Origin: a bacterium
GTDB taxonomy: Bacteria > Campylobacterota > Campylobacteria > Campylobacterales > Sulfurimonadaceae
Direction: 5' to 3'
NCBI GenBank assembly: GCA_018822665.1
Contig: JAHJJX010000012.1
Coordinates: 1 to 43,891, forward strand
DNA length: 43,891 nt
Both the position numbers and the translations under genes were made by a program. Below are positions 1 to 8,551 of this stretch, one piece after another. Under the pieces are notes generated by a model. It was not told where the DNA came from and ran no database searches. It saw nothing but the letters and a program-made list of their open reading frames with translations. The stretch's first letter is position 1. Every line of letters begins with the position of its first letter.

Positions 1-1362
1 AGTGTAGGAAAATTTGATTTATCCATCAAGGCAATCGTGCCAATTATTAAAAATGAAAAATTTATAGGTATTATCGAAGTTATTTCACACTTTAATTCCA
101 TCTCCAAGCAGCTGAGCGAATCCAATATCTATTCTCTTGTTCTCTTAAAAAAAGAATACAAAAAGCAGCTGGAATTTCCATTTACAAATTTATTTATAGA
201 CGACTATTATGTAGCGAATTTGGATGCGCCCAAAGTGCTTATGGATTATTTGCAAGCGAGAAAGATTGAAGAGTATTTTAATGATTCGTACAAGGTTGAA
301 AACGGCTATATTATAGCGTCTTACGGATTGAGAAATAACAATTCCGAGCCGCTTGGATATTTTGTTATGTTTAAAAAGATAAAAGACCTCTCGAGTATGG
401 ATTTGGATTTTTTTATGTTTAAATGGTTTGCAATCTCGATTATCATTATACTCAGTATCATTATGATTGTAGTTGCCTTGTTGTTTTATGCAAATACAAA
501 GCAAAAAAAATACTATAAAAATATTATAGACACGGCTTCAAATATTGTTATTTTAAATGACGGCAAAACAATACTGGACGTAAATAAAGCATTTTTCAAA
601 TATTTTATTCAATACAAAACGCTTGAAGAATTTAAAAAAGAACACACCTGCATATGTGATTATTTTATAGAAGAGAACGAATACCTGAAAAAAGATATGA
701 ACGGGCAATCTTGGGTTTTATATCTTGTAGAGAATAAAAATAAAAATATAAAAGTCGGAATGAACTTTTATGGGAAAATACAGTATTTTTTCATAAACGC
801 ATCCCTTGTTTCTGAAGAAAAACATCATTACAGTATCGTATTGTCAGATATAACAAAAGAAGAAAACTATAAAAACAAGCTTGAGCATTTAAGTATTACG
901 GATGCTTTGACGGGGATAGGAAATCGCAGACAATTCAATCAAAAGATAAAAGATGAAACTGTCCGTGCTAACCGTTATAGCAATGAATTGTCCGTAATAA
1001 TGTTTGATATAGATTTTTTCAAACAGGTAAACGATAGGCATGGACATAATATCGGCGATAATGTATTGGTTGAATATACCCTTTTAATCTCTTCCATGTT
1101 AAGAGAAAATGACGTTTTTTGTCGTACGGGCGGAGAAGAATTTGTGATAATACTGCCGCATGTCAATAAAGAAGACACAAGAAAAATAGCTGAAAAAATA
1201 AGAAAAAAAGTGCAAGAAAGCAGAATAATTGTTCCAATTACCATAAGTATGGGTGTGGTGGAATATATACACGGGGAAGATATAGAGTTTGTTCTCAAAA
1301 GAGTAGACGATGCTCTGTATGAGGCAAAAAATAGAGGAAGAAATAAAGTTGTAGTCGGATAG
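1..1362 (+). CDS. Diguanylate cyclase with extracytoplasmic sensor region, 5' end outside the window
   Basis: This protein makes cyclic di-GMP from two GTP at the inner membrane. The frame is open to the first base of the window, and the GTG at 37 is an internal valine codon rather than a convincing start, so the gene is cut by the window edge. Numbering from 37, residues 1-120 are the end of a periplasmic sensor region (Cache-like, inferred) and about 127-150 form a hydrophobic membrane segment. A PAS-like linker follows. The C-terminal GGDEF domain begins at SITDALTGIGNRRQF. The active-site motif is GGEEF (about residue 365). RxxD (REND) lies five residues before it, matching the product-inhibition I-site, so feedback inhibition is likely. 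No EAL domain is present. The next gene starts 5 nt after the stop, so they may be cotranscribed. The stimulus is unknown. Confidence 0.9.
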   Translation, partial: SVGKFDLSIKAIVPIIKNEKFIGIIEVISHFNSISKQLSESNIYSLVLLKKEYKKQLEFPFTNLFIDDYYVANLDAPKVLMDYLQARKIEEYFNDSYKVENGYIIASYGLRNNNSEPLGYFVMFKKIKDLSSMDLDFFMFKWFAISIIIILSIIMIVVALLFYANTKQKKYYKNIIDTASNIVILNDGKTILDVNKAFFKYFIQYKTLEEFKKEHTCICDYFIEENEYLKKDMNGQSWVLYLVENKNKNIKVGMNFYGKIQYFFINASLVSEEKHHYSIVLSDITKEENYKNKLEHLSITDALTGIGNRRQFNQKIKDETVRANRYSNELSVIMFDIDFFKQVNDRHGHNIGDNVLVEYTLLISSMLRENDVFCRTGGEEFVIILPHVNKEDTRKIAEKIRKKVQESRIIVPITISMGVVEYIHGEDIEFVLKRVDDALYEAKNRGRNKVVVG

Positions 1363-1367
1363 CTAAG

Positions 1368-2468
1368 ATGTATTATGAAAATGAACTCAGGGCATTAAAG
1401 CGCTCAGGCAGATACAGAACCAGAGAAGTTGCGGATAACACGTTGCTGGATTTTGCTTCAAATGACTACTTGGGGCTCTCGCACAATAAAGAGCTTCACA
1501 CTTGCACATGCCAAGAACTCTCCACTCTTGAGCTCAACAGCGCCAAGGCTTCGATGCTTGTAAACGGCTACCATCAAATCCATTATGATTTTGAGAGAGC
1601 CTTGTGCGGGGCGAACGGTTTTGAAGAGGGTGTAATTTTGGGGAGCGGTTTTAACGCAAATATTGCTTTGATTGAAACGCTTGTTAGAAAGGGTGACGTT
1701 CTTTTTATGGATGAAAAATATCATGCTTCGGGAGTTTTGGCATCGAATCTCAATAGCGTAGAAGTTTATTTTTTTGCCCATAATTCGATGTGTGCGCTGA
1801 AAGATTTATTTGTTAAATTTCCACATGCCAAAAGAGTTGTGGTCGCAGTGGAGGGAATTTACTCCATGGATGGAGATATTTTAAATCCGGAAGTGTTTGA
1901 TATTTGTGATGAACATGATGCCATTTTGATTGTTGATGAAGCGCATAGCAGTGGCGTAATCGGAGAAAATCTTATGGGAGTGTATGATTATTACAACATT
2001 GCTATCAAACCAAACCATATTAAAATGGGAACACTTGGAAAAGCTTATGGGAGTTTCGGCGCTTATATTCTCGCTTCAAGCCACATCGTGGAATTTCTCA
2101 TCAATCGTGCAAAACCTGTTATTTATGCAACTGCTTTATCTCTTTATGATACACTCTTGGCGCATAATGCCCTCCGATATATGCAAGAAAATAAAGAAGA
2201 TATCAAAAGGGAGATAGAATTTCGCCAAACCGTCATTTACGAAGAGCTGGGCATAAAAATAGACGGCTTGATAGTTCCGATTGTGATAGATGATAATAAA
2301 AAAGTGATAGAGATAAAAAATGAGTTGCAAAATCTTGGATTTGGAGTCGGCGGAATAAGACAACCGACGGTGCCAAAAGCCATAATCAGACTCATAGCAA
2401 GACTGGGGCAAAGCAGTGATGAGTTAAGAGTTCTATGTAAAAAAATTGCTACATTTGTGATAAAATAA
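1368..2468 (+). CDS. bioF: 8-amino-7-oxononanoate synthase-like PLP enzyme (biotin synthesis)
   Basis: This is an alpha-oxoamine synthase of PLP fold type I. BioF condenses pimeloyl-thioester with alanine in biotin synthesis. The 366 residues are slightly shorter than typical BioF (about 385). Visible motifs are FASNDYLGLS near the N terminus, VDEAHSSGVIG carrying the cofactor-binding Asp, and MGTLGKAYGSFGAYI, in which Lys225 is the expected Schiff-base lysine. The close relatives Kbl and serine palmitoyltransferase share these motifs, so substrate is inferred from family resemblance and from the Campylobacterota habit of keeping bioF near the PBP1A gene. The ABC ATPase gene begins 3 nt after the stop, suggesting one transcript. 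A TTCCACATGCC repeat lies inside the gene at 1819. Confidence 0.85.
   Translation: MYYENELRALKRSGRYRTREVADNTLLDFASNDYLGLSHNKELHTCTCQELSTLELNSAKASMLVNGYHQIHYDFERALCGANGFEEGVILGSGFNANIALIETLVRKGDVLFMDEKYHASGVLASNLNSVEVYFFAHNSMCALKDLFVKFPHAKRVVVAVEGIYSMDGDILNPEVFDICDEHDAILIVDEAHSSGVIGENLMGVYDYYNIAIKPNHIKMGTLGKAYGSFGAYILASSHIVEFLINRAKPVIYATALSLYDTLLAHNALRYMQENKEDIKREIEFRQTVIYEELGIKIDGLIVPIVIDDNKKVIEIKNELQNLGFGVGGIRQPTVPKAIIRLIARLGQSSDELRVLCKKIATFVIK
1502..1512 (+). repeat. One-mismatch copy of the TTCCACATGCC repeat
   Basis: The sequence TTGCACATGCC inside bioF differs from the consensus at one position (C to G at position 3). The same variant recurs at 7313 and 33357 on the other strand, so it may be a tolerated form rather than chance. 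Confidence 0.5.
1819..1829 (+). repeat. TTCCACATGCC repeat, exact copy 1
   Basis: Exact 11-mer inside bioF, read as TTT-CCA-CAT-GCC (Phe-Pro-His-Ala). It is one of 13 exact copies in the window; see findings. Confidence 0.85.
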
Positions 2469-2471
2469 AAA

Positions 2472-3161
2472 ATGAATATTTCTAAGCTGCATGTGTCTTT
2501 GGATGCCCAAGTATTGGTAGATATAAACTTAAGAATCACCTCTTCCCTTGCGCTTGTAGGTCAAAGCGGAAGCGGTAAGAGTTTGACGCTCAAAGCACTT
2601 TTGGGGATGTTGCCAAAAGCTATGAAGTGCGAGCTGGAGCATGACAGTGCGTATGCGTTGCGGGCGGGAGAGAGTGTCTCTTTTGTTCCCCAAAACCCTT
2701 TTACGGCGCTTTCTCCTTTAACAAAAATACGAAAACAGTTTTTCATTCCACATGCCGAGGTTTTAAAACTTTTTGCTCAGGTGGGCTTAGATATTTCACT
2801 TCTTGAGAGGTTCCCGCCGGAGCTCTCGGGAGGCCAGCTTCAAAGGGTTGTTATTGCCATGGCTTTAAGCAACACTCCAAAGTTGCTTATGCTCGATGAG
2901 CCGACAACGGCGCTTGACCCCCAAAACAGAACTTTGATTTTGAAGCTCTTAAAAGAGCTGCAAAAAGAGTTCGGATTTAAGATACTTTTTGTGACGCACG
3001 ATATGAACTCTGCTTCATCTTTATGCGAGGATATATGTGTGATTAAAAATGGAAAAGTTATAGAAAGCGGAGTTATGACTGAAGTTTTACAAACTCCGCA
3101 TGCCCAATATACAAAAACTTTAATACAGGCAAATTTTGCAAACAGGAAATTTCGAAAATGA
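2472..3161 (+). CDS. Orphan ABC transporter ATP-binding protein (oligopeptide/nickel type)
   Basis: A single ABC ATPase domain of 229 residues. The Walker A is GQSGSGKS, followed by a Q-loop in VPQNPF, signature LSGGQLQRV, Walker B LLMLDEPTTALD and an H-loop His in VTHDM. The sequence style is that of the DppD/OppD/NikD branch, which hydrolyses ATP to drive peptide or metal import. It is about 100 residues shorter than DppD and lacks that family's C-terminal oligopeptide domain. No permease or binding protein lies nearby, so its partner is unknown. It sits between bioF and the PBP1A gene and overlaps the latter by 4 nt (ATGA), which indicates translational coupling. A role in peptidoglycan-peptide handling would be speculation. 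A TTCCACATGCC copy lies at 2746. Confidence 0.85.
   Translation: MNISKLHVSLDAQVLVDINLRITSSLALVGQSGSGKSLTLKALLGMLPKAMKCELEHDSAYALRAGESVSFVPQNPFTALSPLTKIRKQFFIPHAEVLKLFAQVGLDISLLERFPPELSGGQLQRVVIAMALSNTPKLLMLDEPTTALDPQNRTLILKLLKELQKEFGFKILFVTHDMNSASSLCEDICVIKNGKVIESGVMTEVLQTPHAQYTKTLIQANFANRKFRK
2746..2756 (+). repeat. TTCCACATGCC repeat, exact copy 2
   Basis: Exact 11-mer inside the orphan ABC ATPase gene, read as ATT-CCA-CAT-GCC (Ile-Pro-His-Ala), the same frame as copy 1. Confidence 0.85.
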
Positions 3162-5161
3162 TTAAAAAAATATTTTTAACTATTGTATTTGTCGGGTTTA
3201 TATCACCCTTTTTACTTCTTGCATATTACCTAACTCAGTTTGAATACGATGTCTCAACTTTGGTAGATTACAAACCTGCGATGACTACGAGAATTTATGA
3301 CCAAAACGGAGATAAAATAGCAAATATTTTTGATGAAAAACATCGATATTATGCTTCTTTTAATGATATACCGCCAAGAATCATTGAGGCTTTGCTGGCT
3401 ATAGAAGACACAAGCTTTTTTGAGCATCCGGGGATCAACGTGGATGCTATTTTTAGAGCAATCATCAAAGATGTAAAAGCAAGAAAGATGGTTGAAGGGG
3501 CAAGTACAATCACGCAACAGCTGGTTAAAAATAAACTTCTTACCCGTGAAAAGAAACTCTCAAGAAAAATAAAAGAGGTGATTTATTCTTTAAAAATAGA
3601 GCTGGAATTGACTAAAGAAGAAATTTTAGAGAGATACTTAAATGAGATTTATTTCGGACATGGATACTATGGGATTAAAACAGCTGCCGATGGATATTTT
3701 CATAAAGAGCTAAGCGAGTTATCCCTCAAAGAGATGGCTATTTTAGTTGGATTGCCAAAAGCACCTAGCACCTATGCGCCCACTAAAAATTATGAAATTT
3801 CTATGGGCAGAGCCAATCGCGTTGTTTCAAGAATGTATGATTTAGGCTGGATAGACGAATCTGCCTATAAAAAAGCTCTTGTTGAATTGCCTAAAGTGTA
3901 TGATGATACGCTTACACAAAACAAAGCTCCTTTTATTGTGGATGAAGTTATCCGAACTGTGTCAAATCTTGGAATTCATGATGTGAAAACAGGCGGCTAT
4001 GAAATATATACAACGGTCAATATAAGACTTCAAGAAGCAGCAGAAAAATCATTGAAGTTTGCTTATGAGGAATCTCTTAAGAGAATTGAAGGCTATAAAA
4101 ACAAAAACCAATCTCTAGAGCAATCTGCAGACGATGAAGAAGAAATAGGAGCGGCAGAGGATGCCAACACCTCCCTTTTAAACGGTGCTTTAGTGAGTAT
4201 TGACCCAAAAACAGGAGATATTCTAGCGCTTGTAGGGAGTGTTGACTATAAACAGAGTTCTTTCAACCGTGCTACCCAAGGCCGCCGTTTGCCGGGCTCT
4301 GCATTTAAACCGTTTATTTATCAGGTTGCAATTGATTTGGGATATTCCGGTGCAACACAACTCGTAGATATTTCTCGAACCTACACCTATGAGAAAAACG
4401 GCGAGGAGATGAAATGGCAGCCAAAAAATTATGAAGAAAATTATAAAGGACTTATAAGTCTGCGTGAAGCGCTTGTTCACTCAAGAAACCTTGCCACGAT
4501 TAATCTTGTCAACGACATAGGTTTGAGTCAGTTATTAAGAGAATTTAAAAAGTTCGGTATAGCAAATCTTCCGCATGATTTATCTATATCGCTTGGTACG
4601 ATTTCTCTTTCTCCTTTGGAGCTTGCAAAGTACTATACATCGTTTGCAAACGGCGGGATTCAGATGGAGCCAAACCTTATTAATTCCATCGATAAAAATG
4701 CAAACACAATTTACGTAAAAAATGAAAAGAGCCGTTTTATCACTACGCCTGAACAAGCTTTTATTATGACGACCATACTCAGAGACGTGGTGAAACGGGG
4801 AACAGGAAGAAAAGCGGCAGTGAGCGGGATAGAGCTTGCGGGAAAAACGGGAACCACCAATAATAATATTGACGGCTGGTTCGCAGGTTATTCACCTACG
4901 ATAGAAACAGTTGTTTGGTTCGGAAATGACGATAATACGCCTATGCACAAAAAAGAAACGGGGGGAAAATTGGCCGGTCCCGCTTTTGCGCATTATTATA
5001 AAAACATACTTCAACTGTATCCGCAGATTCAAAGAAAATTTGATGTTCCCGAGGGGATAGTCGAAGTCAATCTTGGCGGAGAAAAAGAGTACTTCAGCGA
5101 CACATCCAAACCGCCGAGAACCGATGTGAGTTCAGATCCGCAAGAGGAGTTAGTATTTTGA
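3158..5161 (+). CDS. mrcA: Class A penicillin-binding protein 1A (peptidoglycan glycosyltransferase/transpeptidase)
   Basis: This bifunctional enzyme polymerises lipid II and cross-links peptidoglycan on the periplasmic side of the inner membrane. Residues about 5-26 form an N-terminal signal anchor. The GT51 domain carries EDTSFFEHPG (catalytic Glu83) and GASTITQQLVKN (about 114-125). The transpeptidase domain has SxxK in GSAFKPF (about Ser380), SRN, and KTGTTNN (about 562). At 667 residues it is near the usual PBP1A length, and no key residue is missing. An acidic, Gln- and Glu-rich insert lies between the two domains (about residues 305-335). The gene overlaps the preceding ATPase by 4 nt, and the next gene starts on its stop codon (TGATG). 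Confidence 0.95.
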   Translation: MIKKIFLTIVFVGFISPFLLLAYYLTQFEYDVSTLVDYKPAMTTRIYDQNGDKIANIFDEKHRYYASFNDIPPRIIEALLAIEDTSFFEHPGINVDAIFRAIIKDVKARKMVEGASTITQQLVKNKLLTREKKLSRKIKEVIYSLKIELELTKEEILERYLNEIYFGHGYYGIKTAADGYFHKELSELSLKEMAILVGLPKAPSTYAPTKNYEISMGRANRVVSRMYDLGWIDESAYKKALVELPKVYDDTLTQNKAPFIVDEVIRTVSNLGIHDVKTGGYEIYTTVNIRLQEAAEKSLKFAYEESLKRIEGYKNKNQSLEQSADDEEEIGAAEDANTSLLNGALVSIDPKTGDILALVGSVDYKQSSFNRATQGRRLPGSAFKPFIYQVAIDLGYSGATQLVDISRTYTYEKNGEEMKWQPKNYEENYKGLISLREALVHSRNLATINLVNDIGLSQLLREFKKFGIANLPHDLSISLGTISLSPLELAKYYTSFANGGIQMEPNLINSIDKNANTIYVKNEKSRFITTPEQAFIMTTILRDVVKRGTGRKAAVSGIELAGKTGTTNNNIDGWFAGYSPTIETVVWFGNDDNTPMHKKETGGKLAGPAFAHYYKNILQLYPQIQRKFDVPEGIVEVNLGGEKEYFSDTSKPPRTDVSSDPQEELVF

Positions 5162-5652
5162 TGAAAAAAGTTTTAGCAGTTTTGCTGTTGTTGAGTACTT
5201 TGAGTTATGCCCAAATGTTTGAAAAAGGAAATTTGGGCTTGGGAATAGCCATTGGGAGCGGTTCGGTTACTGTTGGAACCGATACACAAAACTATGTTTT
5301 GGCGGGTGTGAGTTTTGATTATTATATTGCAGATAATATGTCGGTGGGCTTAGGATATCTTGGTTGGTTTGGCGCTACGCCATCGCTTCATCAGGTCACG
5401 CTTCCCGTGCATTATTATATTCCCCTTGATGAGAAATTCCGCCCTTATGCGGGAGCTTTTCTTAGAGAAACTTTTGCGAGCGAGGGTTATGAAGATTATG
5501 AATCGTACGGGGTAAAAGCCGGATTGGCTGTTGCATTGTCAAAAAATGCATATTTAGGCGCCGCTTTGGTACAGGAGTATTACGGCAACTGTACGTGGCA
5601 AAAAGAGTGCTCTCAGTCGTATCCGGAGATTGTCATCTCTTTTATGTTCTAA
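5161..5652 (+). CDS. Small outer-membrane beta-barrel protein of unknown function
   Basis: A 163-residue exported protein. The ATG at 5161 overlaps the PBP1A stop (TGATG) and is preferred over the TTG at 5158 in the same frame. Residues 1-18 are a signal peptide ending SYAQ. The rest alternates polar and hydrophobic residues with many Gly, Tyr and Val, in OmpW/OmpX-like style, consistent with roughly eight strands. It ends in Phe, as outer-membrane barrels recognised by BamA commonly do. Two cysteines near the C terminus (NCTWQKECSQ) could form a disulfide. I do not recognise the exact family. A terminator follows at 5667, so this is probably the last gene of the 1-5652 unit. Confidence 0.75.
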   Translation: MKKVLAVLLLLSTLSYAQMFEKGNLGLGIAIGSGSVTVGTDTQNYVLAGVSFDYYIADNMSVGLGYLGWFGATPSLHQVTLPVHYYIPLDEKFRPYAGAFLRETFASEGYEDYESYGVKAGLAVALSKNAYLGAALVQEYYGNCTWQKECSQSYPEIVISFMF

Positions 5653-5666
5653 GATTTTTGCTGTTT

Positions 5667-5699
5667 CACGCAGAGAAAAAAACTCTGCGTGACTTTTTT
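5667..5699 (+). terminator. Rho-independent terminator
   Basis: A perfect 9-bp stem (CACGCAGAG at 5667-5675 and CTCTGCGTG at 5683-5691) with an all-A 7-nt loop is followed by ACTTTTTT. It terminates the PBP1A and barrel-gene transcript. The opposite strand lacks a U-tract after the stem. Confidence 0.9.
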
Positions 5700-5958
5700 A
5701 CTCTCTATATTGTTTTTTATGTTTAAATTTCACAACGGACGGATATTCATCCTCTTCCTCTTCTTCATCCCAACCGCCATAGCTGTCATACTTTTCATAA
5801 TCAACCGTAAAGATTTTTTCATAATCTCTTTTGACGAGTTCTTCGTCAATAAGCTCACTTTTAAACCCTTTACTTTTGCAAAGCTCAATAATTTCAGCGA
5901 TATCCGCCGAAGAAACTCCATTTAGTTCCATTTCTAATCTTAAATCAGAAATTTCCAT
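5698..5958 (-). CDS. Small acidic hypothetical protein
   Basis: An 86-residue cytoplasmic protein with no signal peptide or membrane segment. I chose the ATG at 5958 because AGAGGAT lies 5 nt upstream; the longer frame back to 5988 adds ten hydrophobic residues with no ribosome site. The first 50 residues look like a compact alpha-helical domain (MEISDLRLEMELNG, then DIAEIIELCKSKGF). The tail holds a nearly continuous acidic run (WDEEEEEDEYP) followed by a basic end. It stands alone, convergent with the upstream gene. I do not recognise a family and no function is proposed. Confidence 0.65.
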   Translation of the reverse strand: MEISDLRLEMELNGVSSADIAEIIELCKSKGFKSELIDEELVKRDYEKIFTVDYEKYDSYGGWDEEEEEDEYPSVVKFKHKKQYRE

Positions 5959-6283
5959 GACATCCTCTATAAATATGATTATTAGCAACAGGTGCCGCTA
6001 AATAAAAAGTTTGACATCCTTGGCATCAAACACAGACAACAAAAACCGTAAATACCAAATGGTACCTTATGTAACTCAATGGATTTTATGTAAATAAAGT
6101 TACCATCATCTGAGTAGGAAATTATACTAATTTTTTGGATAAATTACAGATAAAAATGAGGGGCTGCAATGGAGATTTTTGACCTGTTTATTTGCTGAGG
6201 AGGGTAAATATTTCAGAGTATACTTTAGTATTTTTGTATATAATGAACCTTATAAACAGTATTAAAGCTAGAAGGAGGGAGTT
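5959..6283. other. Divergent intergenic region, 325 bp
   Basis: This gap must hold the promoters of the small acidic gene (leftward) and of the metallo-beta-lactamase gene (rightward). It contains a TACCA-AA-TGGTA inverted repeat at 6053-6064 beside the palindrome GGTACC, and several TTATGTAA-type segments that resemble half of the Pho box seen elsewhere, but none has the full paired-site spacing. A good ribosome site (AAGGAGG at 6272-6278) precedes the ATG at 6284. I see no RNA gene here. Confidence 0.4.
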
Positions 6284-7681
6284 ATGGCGACAGTTACATC
6301 TTACGGAGCGGCACAGACAGTTACAGGCTCGTGCCACCTTGTAAAAATAGGTTCTATCCGAATTTTGGTGGATTGCGGGATGTTCCAAGGCACGGGCGGC
6401 AGTAAAAAAAACTATGAGCCTTTTGAGTTTGAGGTGCAAAAAATTGATTATTTGATATTGACGCATGCCCACCTTGACCATGTAGGCAGAGTTGCCAAGC
6501 TGGTTAAAGACGGGTTTCACGGAACCATCATTGCCACACAACCAACGAAAGAGATAGCAAAAATTATGCTTCTTGATAGTGCAAATATACTTGAAGAAGA
6601 GTATAAAACTATGCGAAGAAAAGCTCGCAGACGCGGTGAAGAAGAGAGCATAGAAGAGCCTTTATACACAGAAAAACATGTGCATGAAGTTTTTGCAAAA
6701 AAATGGCATACACTGGAGTATTTTCAGGATTTTAAACTCAAACAGCATATCAAAGTTTCTTTGGGAAACGCAGGACATATTATGGGAAGTGCTTTTGTTA
6801 TGATTGATTATCAAGAAGACAATCAATCCAAGCGAATAGTATTCTCAGGCGACATAGGAAGCCCGCACAGGCTTATTATTGACTCTCCCGACACGATAGA
6901 TGAAGCCGATACCGTGTTCATAGAATCGACCTATGGAGACCGCATTCACAAATTGCTTCAAGAGAGTGTTGAAGAGTTTAAAGAAGCGGTTCTTGCAACG
7001 CTCAAAAGAGATGGGAATATCCTTATTCCGTCTTTTGCACTCGAGAGAACCCAAGAGATACTTTGGCTGTTACACGAGATGCATGATGATGGAGAACTGC
7101 CTCCGTGTCGTATCTTTTTAGACAGCCCCTTGGCCGTAAAAGCAACCGAGTTATATAACAAGCACCCCGTGCATTTAAGTGATGAATTGGAGTGGAAAGC
7201 AGCCGGCGGAAAAGACCCGTTTTCTTTTAAATGGCTTGAAACTACCGTCGGCAGAGAGCAGTCGATTGCTATCAATAAGGTGAAGGAACATGCAATTATC
7301 ATCGCCGGAAGCGGCATGTGCAACGGCGGACGGATTATGCACCATTTAAAACATAGACTTTGGAATCCTAAAAATTCTATTATATTTGTCGGTTTTCAAG
7401 TAGAGGGAACACTTGGACGTCGCATAGTAGATGGGGAAAAAACGGTAAAAATCTATGGAGAAGATATTATTGCAAAGGCAGAAGTATTTACAATTAACGG
7501 TTTTTCAGCACATGCGGACCAGCATGAATTAATTGAGTGGCTTCGTCATATAAAAACTCTCAAAAAACTTTGCCTGATTCATGGCGAAACAGACAAAATG
7601 GAAATTTTCGCAGCCGTGATTAAAAGCGAACTCGAACACAACGCACATATAATGCAATATGGTGTCCCTTTGACACTTTAA
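6284..7681 (+). CDS. Metallo-beta-lactamase / beta-CASP ribonuclease-like protein
   Basis: A 465-residue cytoplasmic protein of the MBL-fold RNA-processing group (COG1236, relatives of CPSF73/Ysh1), predicted to cleave RNA with two zinc ions. The HxHxDH metal motif is THAHLDHVG (His61, His63, Asp65, His66). Further visible blocks are a metal-ligand His in GNAGHIMGSA, FSGDIG, a beta-CASP domain from about 240 to 380 including GSGMCNGGRIMHHL, and a C-terminal FSAHADQ followed by CLIHGE. Length matches single-domain beta-CASP proteins, without the KH domain of archaeal forms. The LOG-family gene follows after 13 nt and is probably cotranscribed. RNase activity is inferred from family. A one-mismatch copy of the window's 11-mer repeat lies at 7313 within the conserved GMCN codons. 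Confidence 0.9.
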   Translation: MATVTSYGAAQTVTGSCHLVKIGSIRILVDCGMFQGTGGSKKNYEPFEFEVQKIDYLILTHAHLDHVGRVAKLVKDGFHGTIIATQPTKEIAKIMLLDSANILEEEYKTMRRKARRRGEEESIEEPLYTEKHVHEVFAKKWHTLEYFQDFKLKQHIKVSLGNAGHIMGSAFVMIDYQEDNQSKRIVFSGDIGSPHRLIIDSPDTIDEADTVFIESTYGDRIHKLLQESVEEFKEAVLATLKRDGNILIPSFALERTQEILWLLHEMHDDGELPPCRIFLDSPLAVKATELYNKHPVHLSDELEWKAAGGKDPFSFKWLETTVGREQSIAINKVKEHAIIIAGSGMCNGGRIMHHLKHRLWNPKNSIIFVGFQVEGTLGRRIVDGEKTVKIYGEDIIAKAEVFTINGFSAHADQHELIEWLRHIKTLKKLCLIHGETDKMEIFAAVIKSELEHNAHIMQYGVPLTL

Positions 7682-7694
7682 AAGGACGAATTGA

Positions 7695-8543
7695 ATGACA
7701 CAAGAAAAAAGAATGCAGGCATTGTTGCATCATCCAAACTACCGCATAGCGGATGAAGATCCGGATTTTTTGAGGGGGGATGACGTCCGCTGTATGAGGC
7801 TTCAGGCAGATTATCTTAAAACGGAATTGTTGCTCCAAGAGCATGGAATTAAGCATACAATAGCTGTTTTTGGCGGGACGAAAATTATAGAAGAGTCGCA
7901 TGCAAAGCAAAATTTGCTTGAAGCCAAACAGCTTTTAGAGAAAGAGCCCCACAATGAAGAGTTTATTCGAAGATATAAAGTTTGTGAAAAGATTTTAAGC
8001 AAAAGTCATTTTTATGAGATGAGCAGAGAATTTGGAAAAATTGTGGGGATGTCGGGACAGAATGCGGAAGATTGTCGGGTAACCTTGATGACGGGCGGCG
8101 GACCCGGTGCCATGGAAGCTGCAAACCGCGGCGCATACGAGGCGGGTGCAAAATCGATTGGACTCAATATAAGTCTGCCGCGTGAGCAGTCTCCAAATTC
8201 ATACATAACGCCTGAGCTTTGTTTTCAGTTTCATTATTTTAGTATGCGAAAACTCCATTTTTTTAAAAGAGCAAGAGCGCTGGTCGCATTTCCGGGGGGC
8301 TATGGGACAATGGATGAGTTTATAGAAGCCTTGACGCTTGTGCAAACAAAAAAGATAGACCCTTTTCCTATAATCTTAGTCGGAAAAGAGTTTTGGAATA
8401 AAGTAATAGATTTTGATTTTTTGCTTGAAGAGGGAGTAATAGCTCCGCAGGACGTAGAGCTTTTTTCTTATGCGCAGAGCGCGCAAGAGATATGGGATTG
8501 CATATTGATGTGGCACCTGAAAAACGGCGCTCCTTTGGTGTAG
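7695..8543 (+). CDS. LOG-family (TIGR00730-type) Rossmann-fold nucleotide phosphoribohydrolase
   Basis: This family removes ribose 5-phosphate from purine nucleoside monophosphates. Plant and some bacterial members release cytokinins and others act in nucleotide salvage (YgdH/PpnN-like). The signature PGGYGTMDE is at residues 200-208 and is followed by ALTLVQT. A glycine-rich nucleotide-binding turn, TGGGPGAMEAANRGA, lies near 132-146. The 282 residues include about 80 extra N-terminal residues relative to minimal LOG proteins (about 190), as in longer bacterial forms. It starts 13 nt after the beta-CASP gene. The following deacetylase gene begins 8 nt after its stop. The true substrate cannot be read from sequence. 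Confidence 0.85.
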   Translation: MTQEKRMQALLHHPNYRIADEDPDFLRGDDVRCMRLQADYLKTELLLQEHGIKHTIAVFGGTKIIEESHAKQNLLEAKQLLEKEPHNEEFIRRYKVCEKILSKSHFYEMSREFGKIVGMSGQNAEDCRVTLMTGGGPGAMEAANRGAYEAGAKSIGLNISLPREQSPNSYITPELCFQFHYFSMRKLHFFKRARALVAFPGGYGTMDEFIEALTLVQTKKIDPFPIILVGKEFWNKVIDFDFLLEEGVIAPQDVELFSYAQSAQEIWDCILMWHLKNGAPLV

Positions 8544-8551
8544 GTGAAAAA

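Noticed and set aside
6053-6103. TTATGTAAC and GTTAC segments upstream of the metallo-beta-lactamase gene as a Pho box
   Set aside because: Neither strand gives two half-sites 11 bp apart followed by a -10 at 10 nt. One minus-strand GTAAC has TAAAAT at the right distance but its upstream partner reads CTCAG.
6659-6700. Other CATGTG or CACATG occurrences as repeat copies
   Set aside because: They lack the TTCC and GCC ends and are expected by chance.
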